Below are positions 50,301 to 63,879 of a stretch of 64,000 nt of DNA, piece by piece. Position 1 is the first letter of the stretch; every line of letters begins with the position of its first letter. The translations under genes were made by a program, and so were the position numbers. The stretch comes from Gossypium raimondii (taxonomy: Eukaryota; Streptophyta; Magnoliopsida; Malvales; Malvaceae): positions 44,781,250-44,845,249 of the forward strand of contig NC_068577.1 in assembly GCF_025698545.1 (NCBI RefSeq), given 5' to 3'. Below the pieces are notes generated by a model. That model saw nothing but the letters and a program-made list of their open reading frames with translations. It did no database searches and had not been told where the DNA came from.

Positions 50301-51095
50301 TATTCATTTAAGATGATACTTGACATCCACAAAACCAACAATATAAATCATCAATATCCTTATGAATCAAACACAAAACAACTGCAATACACAAACCTGT
50401 GACAAACTTGCCACTACTGGCAAAAGGGAAGCCTTGGCCATAAAATTCTGGTTATTCAACAGCTTGCAGATCCTTGGACACAGTTTCTGAAAAGCAGGCA
50501 AAGGAGGATCAGATGCACATTCCACCATCTTAGCCATACACGTCGATGCACCAGATTGTACCCCTTTGTTCTGCTCCCCCATTGCTTCAAACAATGGCTT
50601 TACAAACAATCCCACCATATTCCCCCCACTCTCCCCTTTCAAATACTGCCCTGAAAGCGCCCCTATTGAATCGCGGCAAGCATCTTTCACCCCAGAATCA
50701 GCATCTTTCAGCCTTTTAACAATGTGGGCAACGATTTTAGTCAAATGGGAAGCTGCCAATTCACCATGGCAATTACATAGCACTGAAAGTAACCTCAAAG
50801 ATTCTTTCTTCACAGCTTGTTTTGGATCATTTGAAGAATCAAAAAGGCAATTGAGTAACATGGGAAATGATTCGGGAGAAAGAGATTGGATGGTCTTTTC
50901 AAGTTCTTCAACAGCAATTTGGTAAGTATCACGATCAGAGAGCTTGGAAAGTGAGGTCAAAATCCTTTGCTTTAGCTCTACCATTGCAAGGTGAGATGAC
51001 ACTGAAGAAGGTTTAACAGGGTTTGAAGGAGGAGCTAAAGTTGAAACCTTTGAAGGTTTTGTTGATTTGGGTGCTTGAGAATTACTCATTTTCAA
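47332..51095 (-). CDS. TORTIFOLIA1-like microtubule-associated protein
   Basis: Plant-specific microtubule-associated protein of the TORTIFOLIA1/SPIRAL2 family, which tunes cortical microtubule dynamics and directional growth. Exons: 51095-50397, 50104-49913, 49416-49311, 49223-48574, 48497-47631, 47529-47332, all in frame, giving about 903 aa. The N-terminal 300 residues form HEAT/TOG-like repeats (VELKQRILTSLSKLSDRDTY, KAVKKESLRLLSVLCNC-like, DWATRKAAADSLSALAL), followed by KPVRDSMTEALQLWKKIAG. The middle is charged and disordered, with a coiled-coil pair (IQRQLVQLERHQAHLMNMLQ; VTLENRVRGLERIVEDMA). The conserved C-terminal domain has DPVWTSWSNAMHALQVGDM and ENWEGAVPDQLLLQLASAW. Start could be MKMSN at 51095 or the Met two codons later. 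The symbol is left blank because the exact paralogue (TOR1, SPR2 or TOR1L) is not certain. Confidence 0.9.
49775..49856. repeat. perfect 41-bp tandem duplication in an intron
   Basis: 49775-49815 and 49816-49856 are identical copies starting CATGGTCTGACACCAGTCAT, in the second intron of the TORTIFOLIA1-like gene. Identity implies a recent slippage duplication or an assembly artefact. Confidence 0.95.
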
Positions 51096-53231
51096 AACTG
51101 AGAAGGAAAAAAAAAAAACAAAAGGCTTTCTAAGAAATGAGATTTCAAAGATTGAACATAGGGGAAAAAAGATGGGATTTTGAGGAAATGGGGTTATAAA
51201 GATTGGAACAAAGTGCGAAAATGGATTGGATTTTGAGGAAATGGGGAAGTTTCATATTAAGTGAAAAAAAATGGGTTTATTTTATACATTGAAAGTTGAT
51301 GGAGGAGGAAATTTTTGGAGTTGAATGAGAGAAAATATGGTAATCTCTAAACAGGAAAGACAGATATTAGAAACTAAAATAAGGGGGGGAAATGGGATTT
51401 TTGAGGATGGTTCTATGAGTTGAAAGGGAAGAAAAAAGATGGGATTTTGCATACATTGAAAGAAAAGTTGATGGAGAAATGAGTTAAGGGATGGAAAAAG
51501 CTGAGATCTGAAGAGAGTGAAGAAAAAAAGATATTATTTTTTTCCTGGATTCAAGATTTGGTGAAAAAGAGGATAAAAGGGAGCATTCAAGATTTTAAAT
51601 TTGATAGTTTTACTTTGTTTTTGGAGGGTAAGGAGGTGTTAGGGTTTGAGCGTTGAGGTGGTGAAAAACATCATAACCGTTGATTTTGATTAGTCAATTT
51701 TTGTAATGTCATAGAAAAACTTATATATTTTTAACTCCATGTACTGTCAACCTATTATTAGAGAATGTAATAATTATTTTATTTTTAATATTTTTAAAGC
51801 TATTCATTAATTTATTAATGATTTGTTTTAAATTTTTAATATATTTGTCTCAAATTTATCATCGATAAAAAAAACCACAATTCCTTTATAGTATTATCAA
51901 TTTAAATTAATTTTAAATTAGATGAGAATTCAAAGTAAAAGAAATACATTTCAAAAGTTATGTTTTAGAAACTTTAGAGTTGAGATTTAGTAGGTTTGTT
52001 TCAAAATTTTCCTTTTTCTTTCTTAAATGGTTGAAACTTGCTCTTCTCCGGTGAATTGCCCCTTAAGTTTGTGCAACTAACACGTTTTAGTCTTCAAAAT
52101 ATTCTTTTAAAAAAAAAAAGATTCAAACATATAAAGCTTTTCTTAAATATAAGAATGGATGGTCCTAATTAGTTTAAATTATTTACAACATTTTTATTTT
52201 TTATATAGGTCTAATTGTGTCCCCGTCCCTGCACCCTTTTGATCATCCTACTAGTCTAATTTGACAATTAAAATCCAATTCAACACTATTAATTGACTTG
52301 TTAAATTTTATTGTCTCAGATTGTACTTTAATTTTTAAACCAAATATTTAAAGATTAAAATGTGAAATTCAAATTTAACAAAAATTCAGCGGAAGTGTTA
52401 TAAATAGACATTTAATTTTAAAATCAAACAAAGAGTAAAATTAAATTTCAAAATGCAAAGAACATAGACCAAAGAAATAATTAAACCTTTATATATATAT
52501 ATATATATATTTGTTAGGACATATGTTAAGGAGTTGAAAACCTCAAGTTAACTACTACCATTACATGGAAGGTTAACGCAGCAAATTACCTCAAATTTAG
52601 GTAACTACCTTTTTTATATATAAATAAACATAGTATTCATTTTTAAGATGTTGACATATTTAATAATTTATGATGTGACTAGACATACATACAAATTATC
52701 AAATCTAGTAAAAACAAGGTGAATAAACATGTATCATAATAGGTAATGGGAATATAACACGTTGCAGCATCGCCTACCCACCAACTTAATGCATGTAATG
52801 ATACAAAGTAGGGATTTTGTGCACTGAAATACGGAAAAGATTATAGATAATAGCACATTAGCATTACATGCACCACTGCACACCGTGATACAGCAAAATT
52901 GAAAATAGACCTCAGAAAATGCTGACATCGCTCAACATTGCACAAGCCAAAACCTGCAATTCGTAAAGGCGTTGAGGAACAGAAGCTTTAAAGGAAAACT
53001 GAAGAATCTTAACTGATAAAGCTTTATGTCCAGATTTTCAACTTTCTTTATTTCAAAAAAGAGAAGCTCCGCCTGGTTTCTAATCTTTAACTTTAAACTT
53101 TGGGATAGAAACACTCTAGAGGTTTTCTTGACTCAATTGTTGAGATACCAGGGAATCCATACACAGCCTGTGAAATGCTCATTAACGGGAAGATGCGTTT
53201 ATTGAGCAGCTGAAAACAACCTGTTATAGAC
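51096..53231. other. intergenic, UTRs and AT-rich DNA
   Basis: 51096-51660 is the G/A-rich (plus-strand) 5' UTR and promoter of the TORTIFOLIA1-like gene. 51700-52700 is AT-rich with a (TA)n microsatellite at about 52492-52511. 52700-53231 is probably the 3' UTR and flank of the polymerase gene. No gene seen. Confidence 0.5.
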
Positions 53232-56200
53232 TTAAAAGTTCCACCGGTCCAACTGCCGCTTGGCTTCTACCATATCTTTCTGTGCTTTCTTTCTCCGGTA
53301 AAATATTGGACAATCCCGACTGTAAACATGATAAAACATAGTTTATAATTAAAATAAAGAAAGGACGAAGCAATAAGATGCAGTCACACTTAATAGGCAG
53401 CCTGTCATTCCCTTTCTTTTCCAAAAAAAAGAAGCACATAATCTGCATGGTTCTATATTGGTTGAGCGCTACTACACTAATGCATTGCAAGATCCTGGTT
53501 TTACCAAGGATTTTCCAGGAAAAATGAATTGTCAAACTAAAACAGCATTAACATTATTCATCACAAGTCACAAAGAGAAAGGAGATGGTAAAACCTAGTG
53601 CAGAGCACATCCTGGTGAAGAGAGCCTTGACACTCTTGGCACTGTGTCCATAGCCTCCCAAAAAGCTCCTCAAGTTCTGACACTGCAATCATTTCATACA
53701 ATCATAATGTCAAAAGACCTTTGGCTCCTCCAGTTCTAAAAAATGTTATTTTAATTCAGAAAAACAGTAAAGGAAAAATATGCACACCTTGAGAAACTGT
53801 TTTATAATAAAGTTCTGCCTCTCTTCCCTTGCAGTGTGAACAGAGTGTTCGATCTGAATTGCTGAGGGAAAACCCAAATGGTATTTATACATGTAAGATA
53901 TGCCATATATTTGCATGATGTGCAGTAATCAATATGCAGGTGGACCCTATAAAGTTCTTGCAGATACTTCTAAGAACTTTTACACCTATACATCTCCCAA
54001 TGCATATTTTGTATTTTGCAAGACCTCTCTAAAGGCCGTTCTAGGTTCAATCAATTTTCAAAGTTAAGAGTGTGTGTATCTGGGGGGGGGGGATCATTTT
54101 ATGGAAAAATCAATTGAGGGGAAGTCTGTTGAAAGCATTTCGACATTGAAAATAGCATAGAAAACCTGGCTTATGAAGCACAAAATCGTAAGAATTGAGA
54201 CACTGATCATCTTCAGAAATAGTAAAAAGCAAACATCATAAAACAAGGATCCTCAATTTCTTTACAGAAAATATTACTGATCCTTTAAATATAAAAAATA
54301 GAATGAAGTAGATTTATACCAAATTAGCGCTTTGCAGCCAATACAACTAAGTTGTTTCTTTGCAAATTTCATTATTCCACTGTTTGACGGAGTTGATATG
54401 GAAATGGATCTTGTGTGACTCCCATGGAGAAGTTCCTTGCTAGCATTCTTTAAAATGGGCTCAAAAATTCTTAAAAGTGGCTGTTACATTAATACAATTG
54501 TTAAAACAAGGGAAAATTTTGTCATAGACTAAACTGAAACGATTAAACCACTAAACCAACCTTGCTAATTTGATTTTCAAGGTAATATTGAGGATCTATG
54601 GGGATGTTATTTTCTAGCACATAGATTGGGTCCTCTGACCTCTCATAAGCCTGAATTCATAGACAGTATTTGATACCAGGATATATAAATAATACAATCA
54701 TTTGCAATAGTTCTATTTTTTTATGAAAAAATCATCAACAAGATTACCTTGGCGCCTTTTGCAGCTTTAATAATGACATAAGGCACCCGATCCCCAACAT
54801 TTGGAGCAGTCGCAGGATCTCGCTGTCAAGTATAGAGAAAAAGTTCATCCTAATGCTCTAATATCAATCAGCATTTTATAGAGGATATCAAACAGGCGGC
54901 CTTAGAAGAAAGCAACTACAACTGAAATCTGGTAAAGGCAACAGCGCATTATCTCATTTAGAAATTGAAAAATAGTAGCAATCATTATTGCATCTAACAA
55001 TTATCTAGAAATATATGATAACATGCAAACTCAGCATAAAACTTACAGTAAGCACATGCAATATTAGACTGTTTAACAAGTATCTAAAGAAATTAAACAT
55101 AAGTCATCTGAAGACAATGCTACCACCATATATATAAGTATTACAATTAGGTACCTCAAACATATATTATACGTAGCATGCTGAAATATACCAAGAAAAA
55201 GCATAATACAAACCTTGCGCATACGTTCAGCAAGTTCAACATGAGCAGCTTTTACCTCATAATCATCTCCAGTTTTTGTCAGACCCTGTACATAGGAGCA
55301 GGAACAAACAGCTAAAATAAAGACAGACACAAATTTAGACCAAGCATTACAAAATCTTCACAGTGACTAAAGCATCATTAAACCAGGAATAAAGGATACT
55401 CTTGTCACCTTAGTAATAACCAAAAGTGACAAATCCATCCGATTCATGAGAAGATCTGAAATGGTATTCTTGACATATTGAACTGCACCAGGAATATCTC
55501 TATCAATCAGTATTTTGTGCAGGCATTCAGTTACAAGGTTTTTGACCAATAAACAATTGTCTCTTCGAACAGTTTCGATGCCTGTTCATGATGAAAGATG
55601 AATTAGCATTCAAGTTCAATGAAAATTTCAGAAGTCCACATGGTTGAGGTTTCTTGTTTACCTTTAGTGTCCATTTTGTCAAACTTTTGTGGATTTGTCC
55701 AATATAAACCAGCATATCTTTTCTTGCTAATCAAAAGATAGGGATAATAAACCTTCTCAAACTCTAGCTTGATGGGCTAAAAACACCAAACCAATATAGA
55801 AAAAGGAAAAAAAAAAAAAAGAACAGAAAATGAAGACAATATTAACAACAGATAAACCAAGAAGTAACCAGAAGTTGACAAAAAACACAAAAATTAACTT
55901 TAAGTGATAATTTGCTACGAATGAGATTATTAACATCCATGGCCCTAGAGGTAGCCGCCACGTTTACATTATGATTAAAGATGAGAGCTGACCAGAATAT
56001 TATAACCAAGTGTAACACATTACGGCTCAGACAGTTGCAGAACACTTCCCCTTCCTATTTAAACACTGGGCAATTAGGGTTTCTTCAATTTTAAAAGATG
56101 TGGCACTATTTACTATAAAAGAAGTCTTACTTTTGTAAAAGTTCCACTGATGTGTTCTGCAGCTTCTCTCCCCAAGTTCATTGCTGCTTCTACATCAGAC

Positions 56201-59200
56201 ACACCAAATTGTACCATCACCGAATCTGTGTCCCCATATATAACCTGATTATAAAAAATTATTTAGTATGATTTCTGCCACAATATCCGCAACAATAATG
56301 TGATGCAAGACTATCAAGCAACAATAAGTACACATATGCAGGCCCAAATACTGTATCATTCTAATCTCCTTGGCCAGGCGAGAAAATTAAACTTCCAAGA
56401 ACCAGGTAAGACAAAGCAGCCTTAACTTGGGGAAGCTGAAATAGATAAATATGAAAGGAAAGATGATCCATGTTATGGATGCATCAGAAACTATTTTTTT
56501 TAAATGATCCTATAACTAGAGCTTTTGGGATGACTTACCTCAGCATTGTGTTCATAGCCTCCTAGCACTGTAAATTTATCTTCAACAAGCTTCTTGGTGT
56601 GCTCAATCATTTGGCGACCTTTACAAGGCAAACAACATGTTAGATCAAACAAAACTAGAATAATGCATTTTAAATCATTTATAGGGAAGGGAATTTTTTT
56701 AGCAGTGCTGTTAATAAGAACATTTTATTGTACCATAGCTTGTAACACTCGAAGAAATCTCTAAACATGGTAACTGACCAACAGTAGCTCCTGTAAATCC
56801 ATATACAGAATTTGCACTTACCTGAAACAAATAATAAATCAGATCAAAGTAATGAAAAGCATACATGGAAACATTTATTTTAACCCCTGAATGCAATAAT
56901 TACCATTTGAAAACGGATGATAAGAAAAAAGTAATGATCCTACCTTCAAGGCCAGCTGTCGGCCATCTAGAACAGCTTTCTCAAGTGGATCCTTTGCTTC
57001 CTACATTCATATAAAGAATATGAGTAAAGAAATGGAGGCAAAGAAGAAATCCAAGAGAAGACTTAATATTTTGATGGCACAATATAGAACCAATAGGAAG
57101 CAGAACTGTGCAATTAAAATAAAATTATTGTAATCACCTTCAAATCAGCTTTTGCTCGTTTACGAGCAGCTAATAGCTCTTCCAATATTTCTGGAAGTAT
57201 CCCCTGAAGATTTTCATTCTTCTAATCAGTTAGATTTTCGGTATTCATCAACAAGAAAATAAAATAAAACCTCTAAAGTTTACTTATTTATAGAGGAAAT
57301 AATCGTCCATGACAAAATTGACATTTTAATAATATAACCTTCTGTAGCTCTGGTTTAACAAATGTTTCACCAGACGGAGTTCTGTTAACACATTCTGGTG
57401 GGAGGTTGAGTTTGCGAACATCTTCAGGAGTCACCTTCACAAAGACCATCCAAGATCAGAATTTGCCCAAAAGTCCCACATATTATTGATCAGACAAAAA
57501 GGAACATAAATAAAAGTAACATAAAATAACAGCTGAACGAGATGGCAAAAGCAAGATAAATTTGAAGTATCACCAATGTGCAATAGCATAAATTATATGC
57601 CATCATAATTGATGGATACAAAGACGCAAAATCCAGTGTTGCAATTGGCTTTTCATAGAATCCTGCTTTCGCTTCCAACACCTGAAACAGAGTTCATCAA
57701 CATGATATGTATGTCTGTTTAATATTTTAGTGAGGTAGCTGTAGTTTTAGATGGCAAAAAGTTACAAGCATAAGAAATTTGAGAACAAACTTACAGTTGC
57801 ACCTTCAAACGTTCCCTGTTCAGATCCTGCTTGTTTGACATTTGGAATAACAAGGTTCTTCTGCTTCGACTTCCTAAGAAGTTGAGAAAGTACCTGAAAA
57901 AATCAACAAAGATTTTAAATTTGAACTATTAATCACTTGATTCATCCACGGAAACTTACAAATTGTACAAACCTTGATGCTTTGTCCTCTAGAAAGAAGA
58001 AAAGATATAGGCACACCTGTGACACGAGCCATCTCAACATAATTGTAAACATACATTAGTTTATCCAAAAGCCTTTGGGGAAGGTAAGCATCCTGCAACC
58101 ATACAAGAAAGAGAATACTGATTCAGTCATAGATGATCAGAAACTTAAGTTCTTCAACTCAACCAATGCACTCTGAAGAGTAGAGTATAATGTCTGCTGA
58201 TGTAATAGACATATAAGATCAAAAAATAAAGATCACAAGGTAGGATTTTAGAATGGAAGCTATAGCTGATGCTGGTAACATCTTATATATCTTAGCTGTA
58301 AAGAAATTGGAATAACCATTAGCAGAAGGCTCATGTCTTGAACAACTCAAAATACTTGTAGAAATACAACTCTGGGTAATATATTATGTATGTAAATTAA
58401 ATGCAAAAGGAACTTGGGCTTTAGCACCAAATGTTTCACCCACCTCACTTAGGAGGTAGACTTCTACAAAGCTGGGGTTTGATGCCCATAGCAATATCCC
58501 TTCCCCTATTCCCTGGGCATTGCCTCCCTTGTATCAGAAAAGAAAGATACAAAAGCATGGCCCAAAAGACACCTAACAAGCTCTTCATAGAAAAACTAAA
58601 TGATAGCCATTTCTATGAAACCAACTAGATGGGAGCTACTATCACAAATGTCTCAAGAGGCTCAGGCATTTAATGAGCTGAATACACATGAAGATAAAGA
58701 GAAAATCAAACTAAATTCAATCACTAACAATAATCAATCAAAATGAAAGTCAAGTAAACAATTCTATCCAACAATAAGGACATGGACTCAAGTTTCTTTT
58801 AGCCTCTAAATTCCTGATGAGACATAAAAAAAGTCAAAAGAATCTACAACCATAATAGTTTATGCACTCAAGTTTTGCAAGTTAGACTAAAACCAACTAT
58901 GCACCTTCAAACAATAGACAGCAAGACGCCTCCTAGTCTCAGCATTTCCATTCTGAAGATCTGATATTATTGAATGGTGAACATCCTCTTTCTGCACAAA
59001 AGCAATGCAAGGACAAAACTTGAGTTCAACTTTTGGAGAAGAGTGACAAACAAAAGGAAACAACAAATGTTGAAAGGTAAACACATCTGCAAAAGAACCC
59101 TTAGGAATAAATTAACCCTAGGAACCAATAGCAGAATCTAACAACATATTTTAACTATTAAAACATGATTACAGAAGTAGGCCATAATCTTAGAAGAGAA

Positions 59201-62200
59201 ATTCTAACCTGCTCAGATAGAAAGTGTGCTGAAACTGAATTCAATGAATAAGAACTTAGTTTGTAGTCCCTTTGCATAGCCTACAACAAAAAGAAACAAA
59301 GCTAACAAATTTGTAAATATGAATCATTTGAACTCAGATAAAAATTAAAAACTCATAAGGTAGAAAAACTGCATGCATAAAACCTGGAGCAAATCAAATT
59401 GAACTCTCCCCTCCACAGTAACTTCTTTGCTCTCCCTAGTTCCATACTGTCTGTAAAACAAGCCAGCATCAATAACCAGAATATATAACAGGAAAGTAAC
59501 TCTTAACTCAACCAGAAACTGGAAGGAAACCCACAATAGTTATTTATGCTAGGGCAGGAAGTATGATGAAACAAAGTAACAAACGCTCAGTTAAACGCAT
59601 TCGATCAATAGTTGAAGTAAGTTACAGATAACATAACTTTCCTTTTTTATAACCTCACTCTGAAAATTAGTGACAAGTGAATTCAGTAAGGGTATAGATG
59701 AAAGCAGCTAAAGGAAAATGAATACAAGATTGATTCACACTAAGCTCCTCATATGACCCTTCGGGTTATAGCCTTGTATGAAACAGAGCCTTACAAAGGC
59801 AAAACTTTTTAACACTTCTTTAGTAACAGAAGCAACTAACTTCACCATCAGAAATTATGCAGGAACAAGAAATTCTAATTTGATAGGAGTAAATTAATAG
59901 TTTCAAAAACAAAAAAGGGAAGGCAATGAGGAGAAACAAGTTAATTTATAAGGATGTGGAGATTATTAGTATTCTTTGCAATTGCAATGTTAGATAACAA
60001 GCCAGTTAAAAAAAATCTAGCAGAAAATAAGGCTAACAACAGCAGCAATTATAAGAATAACACCCATAACAGATACTTTACCTAGAAGAAAATGTTGTAT
60101 CTTTTACACGAACCCTACTATTCCTGATGCGGCCAAGTATCGGAAACTCTGCTATTCCAAGTGTTTGTGCTCTCTGTTAACCAGAAGATTAAATGTCAGA
60201 TGGTTCAATCACACAACTCCTATACAAATAAAGGAAACCCTACATAATGAACCAAAAAGAAACCTTTGCTGCAGCAACATTCATGGAGAATAAAACTGAA
60301 GTTAATTTTTCATTTACCTCAATAAGATATGGCAAATCAAACTTGCAAATGTTATATCCAATTATAATATCAGGGTCCACTTCACGGATAAATTCCTGCA
60401 AGCAAAACCTTCTCATTAAAAAAGGTGCAGTGTAAGCAAAAGAAACATTTTCTTCTCATACGAGATTGATGTGAGATTGCCTATGTTCTTCAAGGAACCG
60501 GTTTTGTAAAATGGAAATTTATCATAATATCAGCTTAAGAGCCACTGACACTTAAAGAAGTAGGTTGCTAGAGATATACTTAGGGTTACTGATAATATTT
60601 TGATGATTTCTGCAGTGCTTAGGTGAATTGCAGAAATGAAAGCTTTATATTTGGCTTGAAAAAGCATTTGTTTTCCTGGTTCTTGCATTTCTGGCAGTTT
60701 TCTGATTCAATTTAAATGATTTATCGAATGAAATACAAGAAGACAAACATAAAGGTAGAACAGGGGCGAATCAGGAAGTTGCTTAATGAATCTCTTCAAA
60801 CATATCAAACATGTCATGAACAATTAAGATTAAAAAGAAGACTCACTCATGGTGTTCAGTAATATGAACAAATGGATAACTTCTTTTTTATGCCTAAGTA
60901 TTGAAGTAAAACAGAGAAGGTTTTAAAGACAAAATCAGTACCCTCCAAGCAAGCAAGACTTCTTTTTCTGTATCAAAAGACATTACATCAACACCAACTA
61001 TTGGGGAGCATGACTTAAGGGTCATGACATTACGAATGAATGGCTGATCTTCTCCTTGCAAAGTAACTAGATTTGCTACCTAGAAAGAAACAAAAATTTT
61101 CTTCAGAGCTGGTGAAAGAAAATGATAGGTTAGTTTTCAATCAATCCTTCGTCAACGTGAACTAGGATCCCATGAACAAACTTAATAGTTAATAACATTT
61201 TTCCAATTTTTCCCAAATCAAATGGGTGACTTGAACAGAGGAATAAGACCTGGATTACAGGATCATGAGAAGGCTCTGGAAAATGACCTTTGCGACCAGC
61301 ACACTCTATATCAAAACTCAATATGCGAAATGGAGCCATCTTTGAGAATTCCCCCTCAGGGGCATGGCTAATCAAATCTGAATACCTAAGAACAATAAGG
61401 GAAGAGAATTAAACCAGGAGGATAAAGAAACAACAATGGAATAGTTGAAATGCTCTTAATAGACCAAAAAAGTGTTTACAAGCAATCAAACTCCAATTGG
61501 CAGTAGGACATATTCTTTGCTGTCTTCTTATATTTACCAGCCGGTATCTCAATCCAATTACCACCAACAATATTGCAATCAATCATGAAACGCAGTGCAA
61601 AAAGAACATTGCTTTCATATGTAATGAAGCTCTTCATACCAAGGCCATCAATTTGTATGCCTCTATCAAGAATGCCTGCAAATTATTGGCAATTAACAAG
61701 CCTCCAGATATAAAAAGAACTAGGCAGTTCTCTAGATAGTCAATTATGTACATGATTAAGATTTCATGTCGAGAAAAAAGTAAGTTAAAAATAGTTTCAA
61801 CTACAATAAGGCATTTCATTTAGTGAAGGAAACCCAAACAGAATAAATACCATACAAAAGAATCAGGAATGTTACCACGACAGGTAGCAACCATTGTTGG
61901 CAATGCCACTACAATCTTGAGAAAAGGTTGAGACTTTTGTTGCTGGTAATACATAATACTTCTTTTCTGAACCAATTCAATACGTCGAACAAACTTCGGT
62001 ACCTTGCTGTTTCTGTTCATCTCCTTCATCCTACCCTGAAACCATGTTGCTGAAACAATTAAGAAGCCACTCGCAAAAGGTAAATGCATAACCTGAGGAA
62101 GTGGTAAAACCAAATACCTCAAGCGTTTGATGAAAATGTGAGATATCATCGGGACCCATTCCTGGAGGGCAGCTAATGTAGAAATACGGCTCAAATCCAT

Positions 62201-62872
62201 GAACAAGACAACAAACGCTATGTCCTACAAGTTGCCAATATAAGCAATTCATCAGATTGACATAAAATGTACAATTTGGGATTCTTTCAAATTAATAACA
62301 GGCACGGTCAGTAATATTATATGTTTTTAGTATTCTTAGCAGCTAATATCACTTAAAAGATTCTCGAATAAATACCTTCTCCAGTAACCCCGAAAATTCG
62401 GATAATGGCAGCTTGACCAGAAGAATCAGGCAGCAAACCTTTATGACTCTCTCCAATCACATAATCAATCTCCAATTGTTGGAAAACTAAAACAGAAGCA
62501 AGAGAAGAAGGCAGAGCTCAAAATTTCCCCCCAAAAAAACTTAAAAATCAAACATTTACAGCAAAATATTTGCTTCGTAAACTTACCAATGCTACGAGAC
62601 TGGGAAATGTAGGCATCAGAGAGAGGAGGGCGAGCCCACTTGGAAAGACGAGAAGCGAGAGCTTGACGTTCCTCGAAGTCGCGTAGAATTAGGGATTCCA
62701 CGTCTTCTTCCCCCATAAGGGTTTCGTCAAAGAAGACATCTTCGTCGACGAAATCTTCTTCCGTCGACGGTGGGGGAGGCGTCGGAGTCGTCGCTTGGTG
62801 CTTCGAAGCCGGAGATGGCTGGTGTGAAGAAGGCGGTGGTGGCCTCTTCCGTGGGTTGCCGCCCTTGTTCAT
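53232..62872 (-). CDS. POLD1: DNA polymerase delta catalytic subunit
   Basis: B-family replicative polymerase with 3'-5' proofreading; makes most of the lagging strand in the nucleus. Many short exons over 9.6 kb: the first is 62872-62587 ([14 protein letters not shown] start, acidic segment, [15 protein letters not shown]), and the last ends RQLDRWNF at 53232. Exonuclease motifs are intact: FDIEC (61304-61315), [11 protein letters not shown] (about 60325-60360), and YCLKD across an intron (58.9/58.1 kb). Polymerase motifs are intact: [16 protein letters not shown] (about 57610), [18 protein letters not shown] (about 56800) and YGDTDSVMV (about 56225). The C-terminal Cys pairs of the zinc and iron-sulfur modules are CIGC (about 54340), CSHC (about 53850), CQEC (about 53640) and RDCPIFYRR (about 53310). 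I checked landmarks, not every junction; no frameshift was seen. Family length is about 1,090 aa. Confidence 0.95.
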
Positions 62873-62949
62873 GATTTGGTGTCGTTTTGGAGTGAAGAGA
62901 GGGAGAGTGATGGGAAATGGAGGGGGGTTTGGGAGAGGAGAAGAGGGAT

Positions 62950-62957
62950 ATTCCCGC
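62950..62957 (+). promoter_or_regulatory. E2F-type binding site upstream of the polymerase gene
   Basis: ATTCCCGC fits the plant E2F consensus WTTSSCSS and lies 78 bp before the POLD1 ATG. S-phase genes, including replicative polymerases, are known E2F targets. Presence of the motif is seen; function is inferred. Confidence 0.55.
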
Positions 62958-63879
62958 CAGTTTTGGGGGTTTTATAAGGGAATATGATGTCACGTGTCAT
63001 GCAGGTGACTAACACTATATTTTTGGGATTAGATAGTTACAAATCAGTAAAAAAAAGAATGTGAATAAAAGTGGGTGACTTGAAAATTTAAAAGTAAATA
63101 TTTTTTAACAGATATTATGCAATGATAGGTGATAGGATAAAATCAGAAATACCAAAACATTAGTAGTGGATTTGGTGTCAATAATAGCAAGTCACTAAGA
63201 TTATTGTTGTTTTGGATGGTACGTGATTGAATGATTTTATTGAGTAACAACGTTTTCTGAATTTGAAGGATTCTCCTAAAGTTGATTACAATTTGATATT
63301 TGTAATTTTATGTTTTACAAGTCTTGTTCAGAATGGTATTTGGTAATGGTTTTATATTGATTGAGATTTTGCCATGGCTTCTTTCTTTTGAGATTGAATA
63401 AGCTTAGTGCGATAGCTAATAGCTATAGGGTTTAAAAGGTTATTGAAATGTGGTATGGGGAATATGTGAACAGGAGAAGCTAGCTTATACAAAATTCAGG
63501 CAAATATATAATGGGCTGATCAACGATGGTGTTCTAATTTGCAAATCAAGATTTCTGTTGGAATCAGATTTGACAAATATGTTAATTTTGCAGGTAGTTA
63601 AGATCCCAGTTCCAATCTTATTTTGTAAATATATTTCAAACTTGGTAGTATATTGGATGCTTGTCTCTGTTGATTTGTATTTAGTGGTGAATTAAATTTT
63701 TTATTTCTTGAATTTTGAACATTTGTTTATCTGAAAATAATTTAAAAATAAAAACAGGTTTAAGAAAATTTATCAAATATTTTATGCAAAATCATTTAAA
63801 CATCATAAAATTAATTTATTTTCTATAATTTATTTTTTCAAAGCAGTTATGAAAATGTTCTTGTTATATTAAAGTATGA
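62958..63879. other. intergenic, no gene recognised
   Basis: AT-rich with no recognised coding sequence. The open frame at 63450-63695 has no domain I know. Nothing else found. Confidence 0.5.

Noticed and set aside
54082-54093. G-run in a POLD1 intron, and a similar one at 36425
   Set aside because: Simple homopolymers; no four-tract quadruplex pattern around them.
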